Assembly (NCBI GenBank): GCA_039545315.1
Contig: BCIM01000004.1
Span: forward strand, 965,872-1,029,871
Source of the DNA: Kondoa malvinella
Lineage: Eukaryota > Basidiomycota > Agaricostilbomycetes > Agaricostilbales > Kondoaceae
Length of the DNA: 64,000 nucleotides
Direction: 5' to 3'
Under the pieces are notes generated by a model. That model was not told the DNA's origin and did not search any database. It saw only the letters and a program-made list of their open reading frames with translations. Position numbers and translations under genes: made by a program. Positions 11,652 to 23,445 of this stretch are shown here, piece after piece. Numbering within the stretch: the stretch's first letter is position 1; every line of letters starts with the position of its first letter.

Positions 11652-11978
11652 GTTCAACTCGTCTGATCAATTGTAGCTCTATCTACATGGTGATATGGCA
11701 AGGATACCCTTGTGATTAGTGTGGCAGTCTAGCACTGGCTGAAAGCTGCACAGCTGCCTATCGATTCCCTGATGAGAGGCGTTTTTCCCGTTCGGGCCAA
11801 TCATGCGAACCTATATTTGCATCTGAGCGCAGCAGCAGGGATGACCGGCAGCAGCCAACCATTGATCACTCCCTACGGTGCACCTAAGGTGTGCGACAGA
11901 TTGCAATTGGCTCTTTGCCAGTGCTATCTTGCTTCATTGACTACAGAAACGCAGACACCACAGATTCCGCTTCAGGCG
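11652..11978. other. Intergenic, 3' of the kinase-like gene
   Basis: This is unique sequence between the kinase-like stop and repeat copy 2. It has no counterpart next to copy 1 and no recognised gene. Confidence 0.4.
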
Positions 11979-13213
11979 CTGGTGAATTACACGCTGTGCA
12001 ATATAAAGGCAGAGCAGTATAGCAGTTTGCTAATGCAGGAGCTCTGTGTATTGAGGCATGTCATGCTGAGATCTTCCGATGCTAATGCCCTGCTGACTTT
12101 TGGAGCAAAGTGACCACGGTCTGACGACATGAACTTGCAAGCACGTTTGAGCGCTCCCGAACACACAAGACATCCGGAGCTGAGCTATGAAGCAGTTCCT
12201 TCGAGAAGCATGCGAGGACGAAAACTCGAAAGCATGACAATTTGGAAAGCAATGATCGACTGCGCAGAAGAGCTAGGGCTGTCGTCGCTTTGTTCAGGCC
12301 TTGGCTGTATGGAGCTGCTGTTCGCGCGATTGGATTTGCGCTTGAACTCGTGGAAAGCAGACAAGCTAGAAGGGCGGAACACGAAACTCAAAAGTGCAAG
12401 ACGTCTCTATGCTACAGACTCTGCATATCACCCAAAACGAAAGCTTTCATAGTAGCTCAACCTCGACAGGGTCGCGCCTCGCCTCCCAAGGATGCAAATG
12501 AAGATCTGTGACTATAAACTCTGTTATCGCAAATGAGACAGACAGGGTGCCATGTCGAAGCGATTCTGCTCGCCTTGCTCGTGCGACGTGTGGTGTCTTT
12601 AATCAGGCGTCAACGGCAGTACTCGGCTACACTCGAGCCGGCGCGCCTGATAATCGATAATCCCTGCTGCTACTTCGAGGTCTTAAGAAGCCCTTGGGGC
12701 GTTGGAGAGCGTCTCCTTGCTTGCAATCGCTGTAGTTTGAGCTGCAGAAGAGCCTCGAATCGACCTTATGCCAATGTTCTAAAAGTCGCCGATGTCCAAT
12801 GTCGAAGGGTCATCTCTCCGATAGCCTCTCTGCCAGGTAAACGTCAGCTCGACTTCTTCCCATCGATAACGAGGGAGGCCTCACTGTATCCCTAGACCTG
12901 TCGAATGAATACCGCACTTTGAATATCGGATTCTGCTTTCTGCTCTCTGCATGGGTCCTCTCGCAACAGAACTGACTCGGAAGCTCTCCAGAAGGACTCA
13001 GACTTTGTAATCTCGCCAGAATCTCGCTTATCCTACTCAGAATCTGATGAATTCTCGCTTACTTTACCCTTGCCCTTTGTTAAATCGTTCCGACGTTCGT
13101 TTCAAGATACGTTTACCCCGTATTGGTGACCCTGGTCAAACGTATTCTTGAAACCGACCGCTCTGTTCTTTCAGATAGCCAGTCCTTCAAAAGGCCGCTG
13201 AGCTGCTATTTGC
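11979..13213 (+). repeat. Direct repeat, copy 2 (~1.23 kb)
   Basis: This is the second copy of the repeat described at 8498-9731, in the same orientation. It is followed by the presumed promoter of the proline-rich gene. Both copies therefore end about 50-200 bp upstream of a plus-strand gene. The terminal ~140 bp is almost identical to copy 1 while the rest has drifted. Confidence 0.85.
13099..13154. repeat. Inverted repeat (hairpin) in repeat copy 2
   Basis: The same two arms as in copy 1, at 13099-13114 and 13138-13154, with an identical spacer. Confidence 0.8.
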
Positions 13214-13313
13214 TTCTTTTCCCAACTTCCTTCGATCTTCTTCATCTTTGACTCGCCAAAGCTTCTTACTCTCGACAACTCTATCGTACTCCATCGGATT
13301 ACCTACACTCAAG

Positions 13314-13358
13314 GTATGCCCTCTGTGATGACTTTTCGTTCGGGACTAATGACAGCAG
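13314..13358 (+). other. Probable 5'-UTR intron of the proline-rich gene
   Basis: A GTATGC donor at 13314 and a GACAGCAG acceptor end exactly one base before the ATG at 13359, with a CTAAT branch-like site. An intron ending at the start codon explains why the ATG has no in-frame coding upstream. Confidence 0.5.
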
Positions 13359-14005
13359 ATGTCTCACACTGGCATACTCTTCGCACCTACCTCCATCGGA
13401 AGAACATGCCAAGATACGACCGGCGATGTATGGACATTGTCACTAATGGCAGGTCAAGTCGTTTGGAGGAATCCCAATGGTGGAACACAAACAGCTGGAG
13501 CCGTACAACAAGGTACGCGATCTTCTGCAAAGACTGAAAGAACGTAGCCTGACTGATAGGCCACCCAGGCACTGTTTCATACGTTGCTCGTGAGTTTTGT
13601 CCGTATGGCGGACCAATTTGCCTAAGCGGCGATGTACAGCCCCTAGACCACCTCAAGGTGGCCCAGCTCAAACACCTGGTTATGGATCTCCGCCTTCACA
13701 ACCACAGCGGACAGCAATGGACCTACCAAGACAGGTTGTCCCCGGATCTCCACCTCCAAGGCGCGCCATGGAAGGTGGCAGACCGCCTGGCTACGGTCCT
13801 CCTCAAATTCCAGCTGGACCTGCTCAAGGAGGCGCAGGCCACGAAAGGGGTACAAGCGAAGTTACAATGGCGGATCGTCACGATTGGCAAGGTAAGATGA
13901 ATTTTGGAATTGAATAGCATAATACTGAAGGATTTACCAGCGCCTCGAGGCCCCGCCGGTGCCGTCTGGAGCGGCGCCTTGAACAAATGGGTTTTCCCAA
14001 AGTAG
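13359..14005 (+). CDS. Proline/glycine-rich hypothetical protein
   Basis: I do not recognise a family. The ATG at 13359 starts MSHTGILFAPTSIGRTCQ. Three introns are removed at 13513-13559, 13590-13639 (GTGAGT donor) and 13892-13940. The joined frame has an ordered N-terminus of about 60 residues (GDVWTLSLMAGQVVWRNPNG), a Pro/Gly/Gln-rich middle (PPSQPQRT, GSPPPRRAMEGGRPP) and a short conserved-looking end, AGAVWSGALNKWVFPK. It would be about 165 aa. Another frame through the third exon also stays open and looks helical, but the codon usage and the consensus splice sites favour the proline-rich frame. No signal peptide or membrane segment is seen. It lies just downstream of repeat copy 2. Confidence 0.6.
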
Positions 14006-14493
14006 CGAGAGAGTCGGACCACTTATGCGCTCCTATGCAAGTAACATTGTACATATATGCAAATTCCTATTCGTTGTGCTATCTATGATCACCAAGTGCG
14101 TGCCGACGGAAGTAGCACGTCTGGCGAGACCTCAGTCTGCCGAGCTTTCTCATCTTCTACTATGCCGGCATCTTCGACTATGAAGACTGTGAGAGTTTTA
14201 GCATTTTCCGCGGCTGGTGAGGCCCATGGATCCGATGTTCAGCAAGCAATTCTGCGGCTGTTGGCGGGCACAAGCATCAGGAAAAGCTCCGTCATTCTTG
14301 CGCGCAGTACGAACTCACACTGACGAAACTGAAATAGCAACGCAGCCTGTATCACAAGCTATGATGTGATATGCAGGGTGCAGACGACACCTATGCAGGA
14401 AGGATCACAGAAATTGAATTCCCAATTTGCACTCGCTCTCAAGAGACACGTACACACAAGCTTTGCCTTGCCCCCAATCGCTCCGCATATACA
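14006..14493. other. Intergenic between convergent genes
   Basis: This lies between two convergent genes. A 53-codon open frame from the ATG near 14161 looks protein-like but has no recognised homology, and I do not call it. Confidence 0.35.
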
Positions 14494-16399
14494 TTACACC
14501 CACTCCTTTTCGATCTCACCTCCATGGCCAACCTTGATCCTGACCGTCGTCTCCTCGCTCAAAAGCGCATCAAAGTCCCACACCTTCTTCTCCTTCTTTT
14601 CCAACCTCGCCAACAACGGTAAAGGAATACTAGCCGCACTCGCCGTACTACCCAGGCCATCTTCTTCCTCTTCCGGCCTCTGAACAAAACCGAACGAAGA
14701 AGGGAAGCGCATTTTAGTTTGATGCTGCATTGGTAATGGAGGGACTGGTGGTTGATCATAGTCATCCCATGCTTGTGATGAAGATGAAGTCAAGCTGGTT
14801 GTGGTAGATGAGGGCGATAGAACATTGGAAGAAGAAGGTGAGCGAGGTGAGCGAGGGGATGAAGTTGAGTTGCCTGATAGACTGCGAGGTATAGGTGCGC
14901 GTAGAGAAGCATGTCGCTCAGAAGGCGTCACTTTGGTTGTGCTGCCCGAATCGTGCGAGGTGGATCGATGGTAGATAGGCGGCGTGCAGGGTCGGGTCAT
15001 ATCTTCTGGCTCGGCAGAGAAAGGAGCAGCCGTCTTCAATGGGGTCGAACCAACGGCGCTGAGGAACTGAACATCAAATGGCGAGACGACCACTTCGTCT
15101 AACCGCTGTTTCCCTTTGCCCGTCCCTATCGATAGTTTGGAAGACTTGTTTCGCAAAGGTCGACCAGGAGATGCTTGATAAGGCGAGGCAGGCATGCTAG
15201 CGGTACTCGGACTAGACGATAGAGCAGGCATAGCAGGCAATTGAGACCAAGCCTTGTTCCGTTCAGCCTTTTCCGACCGTAAGCTGTTGTTGCTCTTCTT
15301 TCTCGATAAGAACCCTCCTAGCAGCCCATGACCTCCGCCTGTGCTTCCATCTGTTTCCGCATCTGAACTTGGAGCGCTAACTGTTTTTGACCGAGAGCGA
15401 GGTGCTTTAGGTGAAGAAGTTGGGTTAAAGAGCGACGAAGATGTACTGCGAGACATTTCTGACTGTGACTGAGGCGCGGCAGATGCAGGCGTGAAATCTA
15501 TATCCATAGCAACGTTATGTGTAGAAGTCGAGCGACGGAATTTGCCAGATGCCTTCCTTGCCATTGCTTTCCAGCCTGAGACGGTTTCTGATTTGGTTGT
15601 GACAGATACTGGTGATGGACAAATGTCGCTTCGCGAGTCGGATTGAGGAATAGCGAAAGGCGGTGTGAATGTAGAAGAGAGGTCTGGTGAGGGCGGGGCT
15701 GTATCTGGTCTGTTCCAATGATGATATTGCGCGCCTGGAGTAGGCATAGAAGGGTATTGAGACCACATTGAGCTAGTTGACTTTCTTCCAGTTGTCGAAA
15801 ACGATTCGAAACTCGGTCTTGTTATGGAGGTATTGCAGCCAGAGCTATCTGTATGACTTCGACTTCTTGTAGATCGCTTTTCGGATCCATAAGTAGATAC
15901 GGTCGAGACTGAACCAGAAGCAGAATGTAATGATAACGAAGCAGGGCTTTTCGAACTTGTCGAGCTTCGCAAAGGTGGTCGCATTTGATCAGGCAGGCCA
16001 GAGCGATTGAGATTAGATAGTGATGCTCGACCATATACAGACTCAGGCGAAGAGGCATTAGGTGCCGTTGTTGATCTAGTCCGTATCGGTCTGTTCTGAG
16101 GTTTGCCCAAGGACTGGCTCATTTGGCTGGACATGGAAGCAGATTGCGGCAACCGACTTGCAGGATGAACCGTCTTGCCAGTGACTGTTGTTCGTCTCTT
16201 TGCTACATCTTTACGGCTTGAATCAGTCGACCTTCTATAATCTCGGTCGTCGAAAAACAAGCTCACATTCGCCTTCCTCGTCAGCTGAAGATCCACCATA
16301 CAGTACGGCCTCTTCATCGTCGCTCATTCCACGACTAGACGTCCTTCTAGGGCTCGACAGCATTGGCGCACGCAAGAAGTTCGGCGGTGTGTTTTGCAT
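14494..16399 (-). CDS. Serine-rich, probably disordered protein (~610 aa)
   Basis: I do not recognise this gene. The ATG at 16399 begins MQNTPPNFLRAPMLSSP. A 57-nt GTGAGC intron near 16210-16265 joins a short first exon to one long exon that stays open to the stop at 14494. The protein is dominated by Ser, Pro, Thr and Arg with many SP/TP and RSxS sites, such as SPRSPRSPSSSN. That is typical of heavily phosphorylated scaffold or polarity proteins. Islands of order are GWKAMARKASGKFRRS, GGGHGLLGGFLSRKKS and the C-terminal LPLLARLEKKEKKVWDFDALL. There is no transmembrane segment. It may be a fungal-specific regulator; function is unknown. Confidence 0.75.
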
Positions 16400-16857
16400 T
16401 ATATGTTTGTTGTCAAAGTCTTGATTGAAGGAAAGGGCCACAAGGGCCAATTAAGCGAATGTTAAGAGACGAAAAGAGCTACAATAGAGAGACGCGTTAA
16501 GACAATGTGTTGCCTGACGCGAAGTCTTTGCACTTACTGGAATTGTTATAAAGTCTGCGCTAGACCAAAGGAAAGGGAGAACGGAACAGAGCAGAACAGC
16601 AGCTGTGCGCGGCTTGGTATCACTAAGCCAGCCAGTGAAACTTGTATTATTGTGGAAAGGAAGTAAGAAGCGCGTTCGCTCGTTTCGGCCTTTCGCGTCG
16701 GCATGCTGATCCTTGCTCGCGTGGCATAGATGAAGACCGTTACTGCTGTTTAAACATGCCAGCATGCATTCCAAACATCGTACAAAATACCCTATCACAC
16801 ATAATTAAGATCGTCTCATCTCTCTGCACGCGTCGTAAAAGTCGTGTATTCGTCTCT
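16400..16857. other. Intergenic, no gene seen
   Basis: This lies upstream of the serine-rich gene and downstream of the F-BAR gene, both on the minus strand. It is AT-richer than its neighbours. No coding frame with plausible structure was found. Confidence 0.4.
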
Positions 16858-19800
16858 CTATTCTAACAATGTACTGCTCGAATGGATCAGCTCCAGCCTG
16901 GCTACAGACATGCGGCGCTCACCAGAAATTAGAAGGGAAGATATTTCCTCCTCTTCGGTTCTCATCTAGCAATTCGCCCTGCCACCACCCATCCGGATCC
17001 GTAGCAAACACCGCTATTACATCGTCCTCTTGGAAAGAAAACTCCTCTGGGACAGTCGCTAAGTAGTCGTATATCGCCCGCACTGTCAGGTTGATGGACC
17101 ACATCAGCAATAAAGATCACAAATGGCATGCGCAACTGACCAAAGAACAAGACAGGGCGACCAGCATTCGCGCCTGTTGTAGGACCAGACATGCCATTTT
17201 GCATAGCAGGAGAAGGTGCTCTTGCAGCTTGAGGTTGCGGTGAAGGTGCTCGAGCGGCTTGATTGTAATACGGCTGTTGTTGCTGCTGCTGCTGAGCGGC
17301 GCCCATAGAAACGACACTAGGTGATCGATAAGGTTGCTGAGGCTGTTGGTAGGGTTGTTGATAGCCTTGCTGCTGCGCATATTGCTGTGCCGGAGTCGCA
17401 GCTTGCTGGCCATATACTTGTGCGCCGTGCCTGTAACCTGCTGATTGTCGATTTGGTTGCTGGGCAGCTGGCTGACCATAGGCTGGATTCGAGGCGTAGT
17501 CGTTCATGCCTGCTGGAGTGCTTGATCTCTGTTGCTGCTGATACAGTGAAGGAGGTCGGCCTTGCGCTTGCTGTGAGACAGACTGGCTAGATGGTGCATG
17601 CGACATAGCTGGAGGCTGGCCATATGCATGCTGATATGGCACTTGAGCAGGAGCTGGCGATACAGGCCTAGTGCTGTATTGGTGAGCTGGTGCAGGTGAA
17701 ACTGGTCGAGCAGCATGATTAGGCTGGGCATAATGATTAGGAGCAGGCGAGACTGGTCTGTTGCCATAATTCGAATGAAGTGAAGGTGGTCTGGGTGATG
17801 TACTTCTTGGAGGCGGCTGGAATTGCTGAGGAGGCTGTTGTTGCGGTTGTTGCTGATACTGATATGCTCCTTGCTGGCCATAAGAAGCAGGAGCAGTTCC
17901 AGCATAAGGCGCAGGACTAGGACTTCTGACGCCCGCACTCGGCGCATAGCTTTGTTGACCTGGGTATGCATCCTGTCTTCCTCTTTGCTCGTTGATGGAA
18001 GGATGAAAGCTTTGTTGCGACGCTGATCTTGCCATACGATGCTCACCAGGCAGAGCTTGTCCATATGTAGCTACTGCTGGATCTCTCGATGGTGCATTCT
18101 GGTTTGGCCGCATCATCGCAGCAACAGGAGCAGGTGAAGAAGGCGCGCCGCTGAATCTATTGCTTGGCGCAGGTGAAGCAGGAGGTTGTTGATTATATCT
18201 GTTCGACGCAGCAGGAGATGCAGGAGCCTGATACGACCCTCGTTGGGCCGAAGGAGCAGGGGACGAGGCTCTTCGGAAGTCTTGTTGCTGACTCGGCGCT
18301 GGTGATTGCCCTCGACCTGCATCATAGCTTTGCCTATAACCGTGCTGCTGAACTTCATTCCTACGCATGTCACTTGTATTTGATGGTGCAGGAGAAGCGT
18401 TATATGCACTCCGATTCGAAGGTGCTGGTTTGCTTTCCATTCCAGGTAGCTTTACACCCCCAAAAGGTTTAGGTCGTTCTGGTGCTTTGGTGGGATCTCG
18501 CAGGTCTGCCAGTAAAGCGGCCAATTCATCCTTCTCCGCTGCCTTTTCCTCTTTCGGTGCAGGCGGCGGTACTGAAGCTTGAGTTTGAGCTGGAAGCTCT
18601 TCTTCGGCTCGAGGACTAGGCACCCTTTGACTCGCTGAGCTGTTTTCGCGACTCCTTGCTTCTCTGGGCTGATCCAGTTTCTGCTGTTGATTCGATCTAT
18701 AGCTCGCAGCGATGCTACCATTGCTGTATCGATTCCGCGGCTCTTCTTGCCTCGAAGGCGCAAATGAAGCTTTGCTCTGTCTTCTCTCTAGAGGCGCAGT
18801 AGGTTGGAAAGGCGCAGGCATTTGTGTTTGTGTTCTTTCACCCAAAGGTGAAACCTCATTGTTAGGCGTATGCGAGATAGTCGAGTTCTGCCGCGAGTGT
18901 CTTCGTTCTTGTTCTTCAGCATAAGCTTGAGCGATCTGTTGAGCTGGACTAGGAGGAGCAGTCTTGACTGATGGTTCTCTTTGCGGCTCAGGATTAGGCG
19001 TTGCGCTTCTCGGTGCAGATGCGTATTGTTCTTTGCCAGAATGCGTGCTGGCAGGTCTGGAATGCGATCTTCCTCTTTGTTGTGCAGGTTGTGAATCAGA
19101 TCTTCCACGAGGAGGTTGTTCAGTGCTAGGTGTCGGAGGTTGACTTGGACCAGTCTGAGGCATTTGCTGTCCTGGTTTCAAGGCATGCGCAAGATCTTGT
19201 AATGCTTGACCGGTAGAGATGATCTCGGTCTTTGCTGAAGAACGGGCGAAAGAAGCAGTGCGGAAGGTAGGTTTGCGGCCATCGCCGTGATCCCCTCGTT
19301 CATAGTCGACGAAAGCTGGGACATCTGTATATTTCGTCAGCGTCTTGTGAATCTGGTGCTGATTAAAGCTTACCATAGATCTTTGCTCCGGTCCCCCTCT
19401 CTTGCACAAACTGCTTCAAATCACCAGGCGCATTACAAGCTTCCAACGCTCTTCTGATGTTTTCACAAGACTGTAGAGTCGTGACATCCGCATCAAAACA
19501 AAGTTGAAATGGTGCATAACGAACGAACCTCATCATCCGTAACGCAGATGAAGCTCGCGCCATTAGCGTAGTCCCATAGACTGATGCGCATATAATTCAG
19601 ACGCTCTTCTTCCAGGTCTTGAGCCAGGTCGCAAAAGCCTTTCCATTCAAGCGTCCACTTGCTGCAAATCGAGACAACAGCATTAGTTCCTGCTGGACAA
19701 GGTTGTCGAAACATACGTATTAGTCTCCTTCAGAGCATAGGAGAACACTTCATACTCCTTCTTATTGATTTGAACAGTTTGGTTAGCTTTGTCTAGCTTG

Positions 19801-20642
19801 GCAGACACCTGTGCTAATGCTCAGCATTCGCATATTGAAGACAGTCGGGAGAGAGACCTTGTCTAGATCTCGCCCTTGCGTCAAGCTTGTTTGCGCTGTG
19901 AGGCCGTTAATGGATACGCAATCGTTCTTGTACTTCTCTTTGGCCTGGATGGACGGGCTCAGCTAGAGGCAACAGCGCATTTGGCGGTCGTAACATACCT
20001 TCAGGGCTAGTTTCTCTTGGTCTAGTTTCGCTTTGTACAGCTTCTCCACGGCGCCTTGATGCTGCGAGTGACCAAGAAGCACTTAGCGCCATACTGCAGG
20101 CTCTGGACAGCACATACATTTGCTTTCTTGGCTTCCCTCTGACCCTGGAACTCCTTGGTCTTGTTCTCCAACGCAGAGCGAAACATGCTACGATACCAGT
20201 CAGGTCGTCATAGACGCATATAGAGCTTCTTGACGCACACGCCCAACTTCTCATGTGCATCAGCCGTGTTGGCCACTTCTAACCTGACCCTGTCGAGAGC
20301 CATACGCATAGACCTAACGACAAACCCCATCAGTACTCTTTGTTGCAACCCTAGCAGCAAGACAGACCCAGTCTCGTCTCTGCCCAAATACTGCCTGCTG
20401 AGCTTGGCTAGCTTCTTAGCATAATCCTCCTCTATCGCGCTCCGTGCATTATAGAAATTGCGCAGATCCTCCAGAGTCCGACTACCATTCTTCAGCCGCG
20501 TAAGAACAGCGTCGTAGCCTGCTCCGTTGGCATCCCAGAAAGAGTTACACCAGTCTTCCGGGTTTGCGTCAAAGGAGGACTGCATGCCTGCGCTGCGCTG
20601 ATCTGATTGTGAGCCGCGCCTTGACGACGTCCGTCGCTCCAT
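16858..20642 (-). CDS. F-BAR and SH3 domain protein, Cdc15/Hof1/Imp2-like
   Basis: This is a membrane-curving scaffold for the cytokinetic ring or endocytic actin. The ATG at 20642 is followed by FANPEDWCNSFWDANGAGYD-like sequence and RSAIEEDYAKKLAKLSR, the start of an F-BAR domain. Later exons give TLEWKGFCDLAQDLEEERL, WDYANGAS, CVTDDE and NIRRALEACN, then GTGAKIYG and PAFVDYERGD, which close the F-BAR. A disordered middle of more than 600 residues is rich in Gln, Pro and Ser, with CAG/CAA-type tracts near 17270-17420. The C-terminal SH3 reads VRAIYDYLATVPEEFSF, DPDGWWQGEL, NIFPSNF. The final exon is tiny: a GTGAGC intron at 16874-16922 joins to CTLLE-stop at 16858; ignoring it would end the protein two residues early. 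At least six introns fall in the F-BAR part. Confidence 0.88.
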
Positions 20643-20853
20643 TGTGGTATCAGCTTGCTAGGGTATCTGTGTCACCGGTCGGTTGTTGTTTGTCAACTTC
20701 GACATGAATTCGCAGCCGACTTCAAGTTTCACACAGAAGTTCAATGGTAGGGTATACACGTAGAGCGTGAAGCGCAAAGCTTGAAGCTGATGATGCTCAA
20801 ATCGGCAACGAATGCCATCATTACACCCATCAAACAACAGAGAATCCCTAGGC

Positions 20854-21494
20854 CTAGGCAATGAGTTCCCTTTGTTTCCTCTTCTGGTCTCGCTCTGTGA
20901 CACAACATGAGATCGACTCTAGCTGGACAAAGACAGCGCTTACCTTCGGTGATGGAAAGCTTGATACCCTTGTTCTTTGGCAGCGAGATCCAAGGCTTGT
21001 TGCCCTCACCAATAACGAACACGTTGGTCGCTCTTGTTGAAAATTCCTTGTCCATCGCATCCCTGACGTGCACAATGTCGAATCCACCCAAGTGACGTTC
21101 CTTTGACACGACGATACCCGCACGACCAATGTTACGACCACCAGTGCATGAAACGAGATTACCGACTTCGAAATGTATAAAGCCGTCAATCTTGGGCGAG
21201 GGTGCCACACCGTGAGGCGCAACGCCGACGGCTTTTGGCTTTTCTTCAGAAGTGAGCTTGGTAGGGAGGGTAAGGCGGATGGTGTCATTGACACGGATGG
21301 CTGGGTCTGGGTACCGGATGGTGCGACCGTCGTGGGTGACGAGGTATGGGACACCCTTGTGACCGAGCTGAACACGCTTCACTTTGCAGAGCTTGTCTGT
21401 TTCGAAGGAGATGTTGTCAGTACATGAAAGATATGGTATGCGCATCAACAAACATTGAGCTTCTTCAGGAGTGATGCGGTGGATGGTGAAGCGA

Positions 21495-21532
<38 letters not shown>

Positions 21533-21978
21533 CTTTTCAATGGAGATGACATCTAAATTGAACATTAGCTGGTGCCGAGCATATGCGAGGCCATGACGGA
21601 CCCATGAATCCAGCTGGGTAGGTAGTGTCGGTGCGGACCTTGCCGTCAACCTTGATCAGACGCTGTGCCATGATCAGGGTGACTTCACGGCCAGTCAAGG
21701 CATACTTGAGCCTGTTGCGGATGAAGATGGAAAGGGGTAGCGATTCTCTGAGCTTGTGAGGACCAGCAGATGGCCTGTAGATAACAGAATGATCAGCTTT
21801 TTCAAGCAAATACGAACGCTGCAACCTACCTGGGTGCCCAGGTACCGCCCAACTTTGCCAAGAGCCATGATGAGGGAGCCGCTAATCTCTTCCTATTCAC
21901 ACACGGAAACTAAGGTCCTGTCTGTGGAATTTCGACTTTGTATCAAGCGTACAAGTGTTTCTTTGGGCCTCTTGCCAT
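20854..21978 (-). CDS. RPS4: 40S ribosomal protein eS4
   Basis: A small-subunit ribosomal protein. The ATG at 21978 gives MARGPKKH, which joins over a GTACGC intron to [21 protein letters not shown] and then [17 protein letters not shown]. Further exons read [44 protein letters not shown] and [20 protein letters not shown], then [26 protein letters not shown] and [17 protein letters not shown]. The last exon [13 protein letters not shown] ends at 20854. The S4-like, central and KOW regions are all present, with five or six introns in phase. Intron-rich ribosomal protein genes are normal in such fungi. Confidence 0.97.
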
Positions 21979-22635
21979 GGCGTTCTGTACCAAGTATACA
22001 ACATCAGTACAATATTCTGGCAAGACATGTGTCTGTAGACAAAAGAACGAAAAGACGTAGGACAGATGCCAAAGGACATATTGGTCGACTGTGAGCGTGA
22101 CCAGAGGCGAGGGCTAGCTGACAGGGTCAGACAGCTATTGCTATGCCAGATCTCCATCTCTGGCGGCCTAATAGCACACCGACTCGCCATGACCAGGCAT
22201 CGTACGGTTTGCAGAAGATTTGCAAAACGCGAGGTCAGGTCTACTACGACGCCAACGCATCCTCGAGCGCATCTTCAAAGCGTCTGAGTGTGCCTTCCAG
22301 CTGCCCCTTTGCTTGACGAGCTCCACGGTAGACATTCTCGCTTGCTTAACACATGCGACCAAAGACCAGGAAAGGACAGGAATGGAGTTGAGCAATGAGG
22401 CCTACCTAGTTTACTTCTGAGTGGGTATTTAGTTGCTGTTGGGAATGACAGCAGCAAGAATCCTCTGAAGGGAAAGACGAGGCTCGAAGCTGTTTGACCC
22501 ACAAGGTTGGAGATTTCCAGACTTTTTTCCGACTTGCGGTCGAAGCAATTAAAAACAATCTTCAACTTCAATACGAGGAGTGACAAGCTGAGAGCAGCAC
22601 AAGCCTATTGTACAGTACCCATAACTGAAGAGAAT
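21979..22635. other. Unresolved region upstream of RPS4, possible small minus-strand gene
   Basis: On the minus strand, around 22250-22345, a frame reads ENVYRGARQAKGQLEGTL and RFEDALEDALAS. It can be extended over a GTAGTA intron to a stop near 22141. The helical, acidic look suggests a real small protein, but I found no ATG or upstream exon that joins it convincingly. The remainder is the RPS4 promoter. Confidence 0.3.
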
Positions 22636-22637
22636 GT

Positions 22638-22735
22638 AATAACGCATACCGCCTGAAGTGGATAGTCGAAAGATAGTCAAAGTCCATGCATTACAATACA
22701 TTCATACAACCGCAGCACGGTACAGCTCCTGCATT
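22638..22735. repeat. 3'-flank repeat, copy A
   Basis: About 100 bp here resemble 23720-23826: AATAACGCATRCYGCCTGAAG and CATACAACCGCAG are shared in the same order. It begins immediately after the stop of the gene ending at 22736, just as copy B follows the stop at 23827. Confidence 0.6.
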
Positions 22736-23445
22736 CTAGTGAGTAGGAGGAGGCCGACTTCGCGGCGAGGCCAAACCTGATTCAAAGTTGTCTACCAGTC
22801 TCCTGTAAATGCCATTATTATGCGTTGATTGTGGAGGATCGTATTTGCTAATGCCCAGATGCAATCTATGCCCTACGCAAGTGTACCAATCCTTATCAAT
22901 CTCCAGTCTGACGTTGACCGCAGGACAATGAGTGCAAAATTTTCGTCTGCGCTTGGTTCATGAGCACCTGCTCTATCTTGGGAGGCCGATAGATAAAAGG
23001 AGGCAGAGGCAAGACCTTGACGTTGGCTCGACTGCGCGGCGCATATGATTTGAATGCTAAAGATTGGCTAGCCAACAGATCGGTTTAATCGATTGGAGGT
23101 CATGGTTCATGCCTTCAGCGACCGCAAGAGGCGAGGACAGAAGAGAGAAGAGAGTTCAGCCAAAAGCGGGAAGAGAAGGAACACAAGAGTGCGAGAACTG
23201 ATGGGCACGCAAAACGACAAGATCTCTGGGCGAATATTTCTGCACGTTGTCTCCAGAGCACTTGCACGCACATGCATAGCGCATCCTGGTGCCAGTGTAT
23301 CGTAGCGAAGTACAGGAAAACGATTGTATTGCTTGGGCATCCAAGCCTGTGATAAAATCGTCTCCAAAGGATGAGGAGACAAAAAGCGTCGGGCGTCTCG
23401 AAAAAGTACACGGAAGTTCGCGAGAAGTTGCATAGCTTGCGTCAA
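22736..23445 (-). CDS. Hypothetical protein with a cysteine/histidine knuckle near the C-terminus
   Basis: I do not recognise this gene. The best-supported part is the last exon: RRRKFCTHCPAVNVRLEI, then DKDWYTCVGHRLHLGISKYD, ending RSRPPPTH-stop at 22736. The C-x2-C...C-x2-H spacing could bind zinc and slightly recalls the finger of VPS4-associated proteins, but the rest of that family is not seen. Upstream, a frame with YAPRSRANVKVLPLPPF lies at about 23000. A 5' frame from the ATG at 23445 reads MTQAMQLLANFRVLF, possibly a mitochondrial-type N-terminus. I could not join these parts uniquely, so the start and introns are provisional and more than one gene is possible. Confidence 0.4.

Noticed and set aside
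8498..13213. Solo or paired LTRs of a retrotransposon
   Set aside because: The copies are direct and similar in length, but the interior encodes a kinase-like protein with introns and no reverse transcriptase, integrase or gag. No primer-binding site, polypurine tract or target-site duplication was visible.
13640..13891. Alternative helical frame in the proline-rich gene
   Set aside because: The frame is open, but it requires reading through a consensus GTGAGT intron, uses less typical codons, and does not reach the well-formed last exon in phase.
14161..14323. Possible MoaD-like sulfur-carrier ORF (VRVLAFSAAGE...)
   Set aside because: Only a few residues resemble the family. The C-terminal double glycine is missing and the frame stops after 53 codons.
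22141..22470. Small acidic helical gene upstream of RPS4
   Set aside because: The frame looks coding, but no start codon or splice pair gives a complete protein, so it is not called as a gene.
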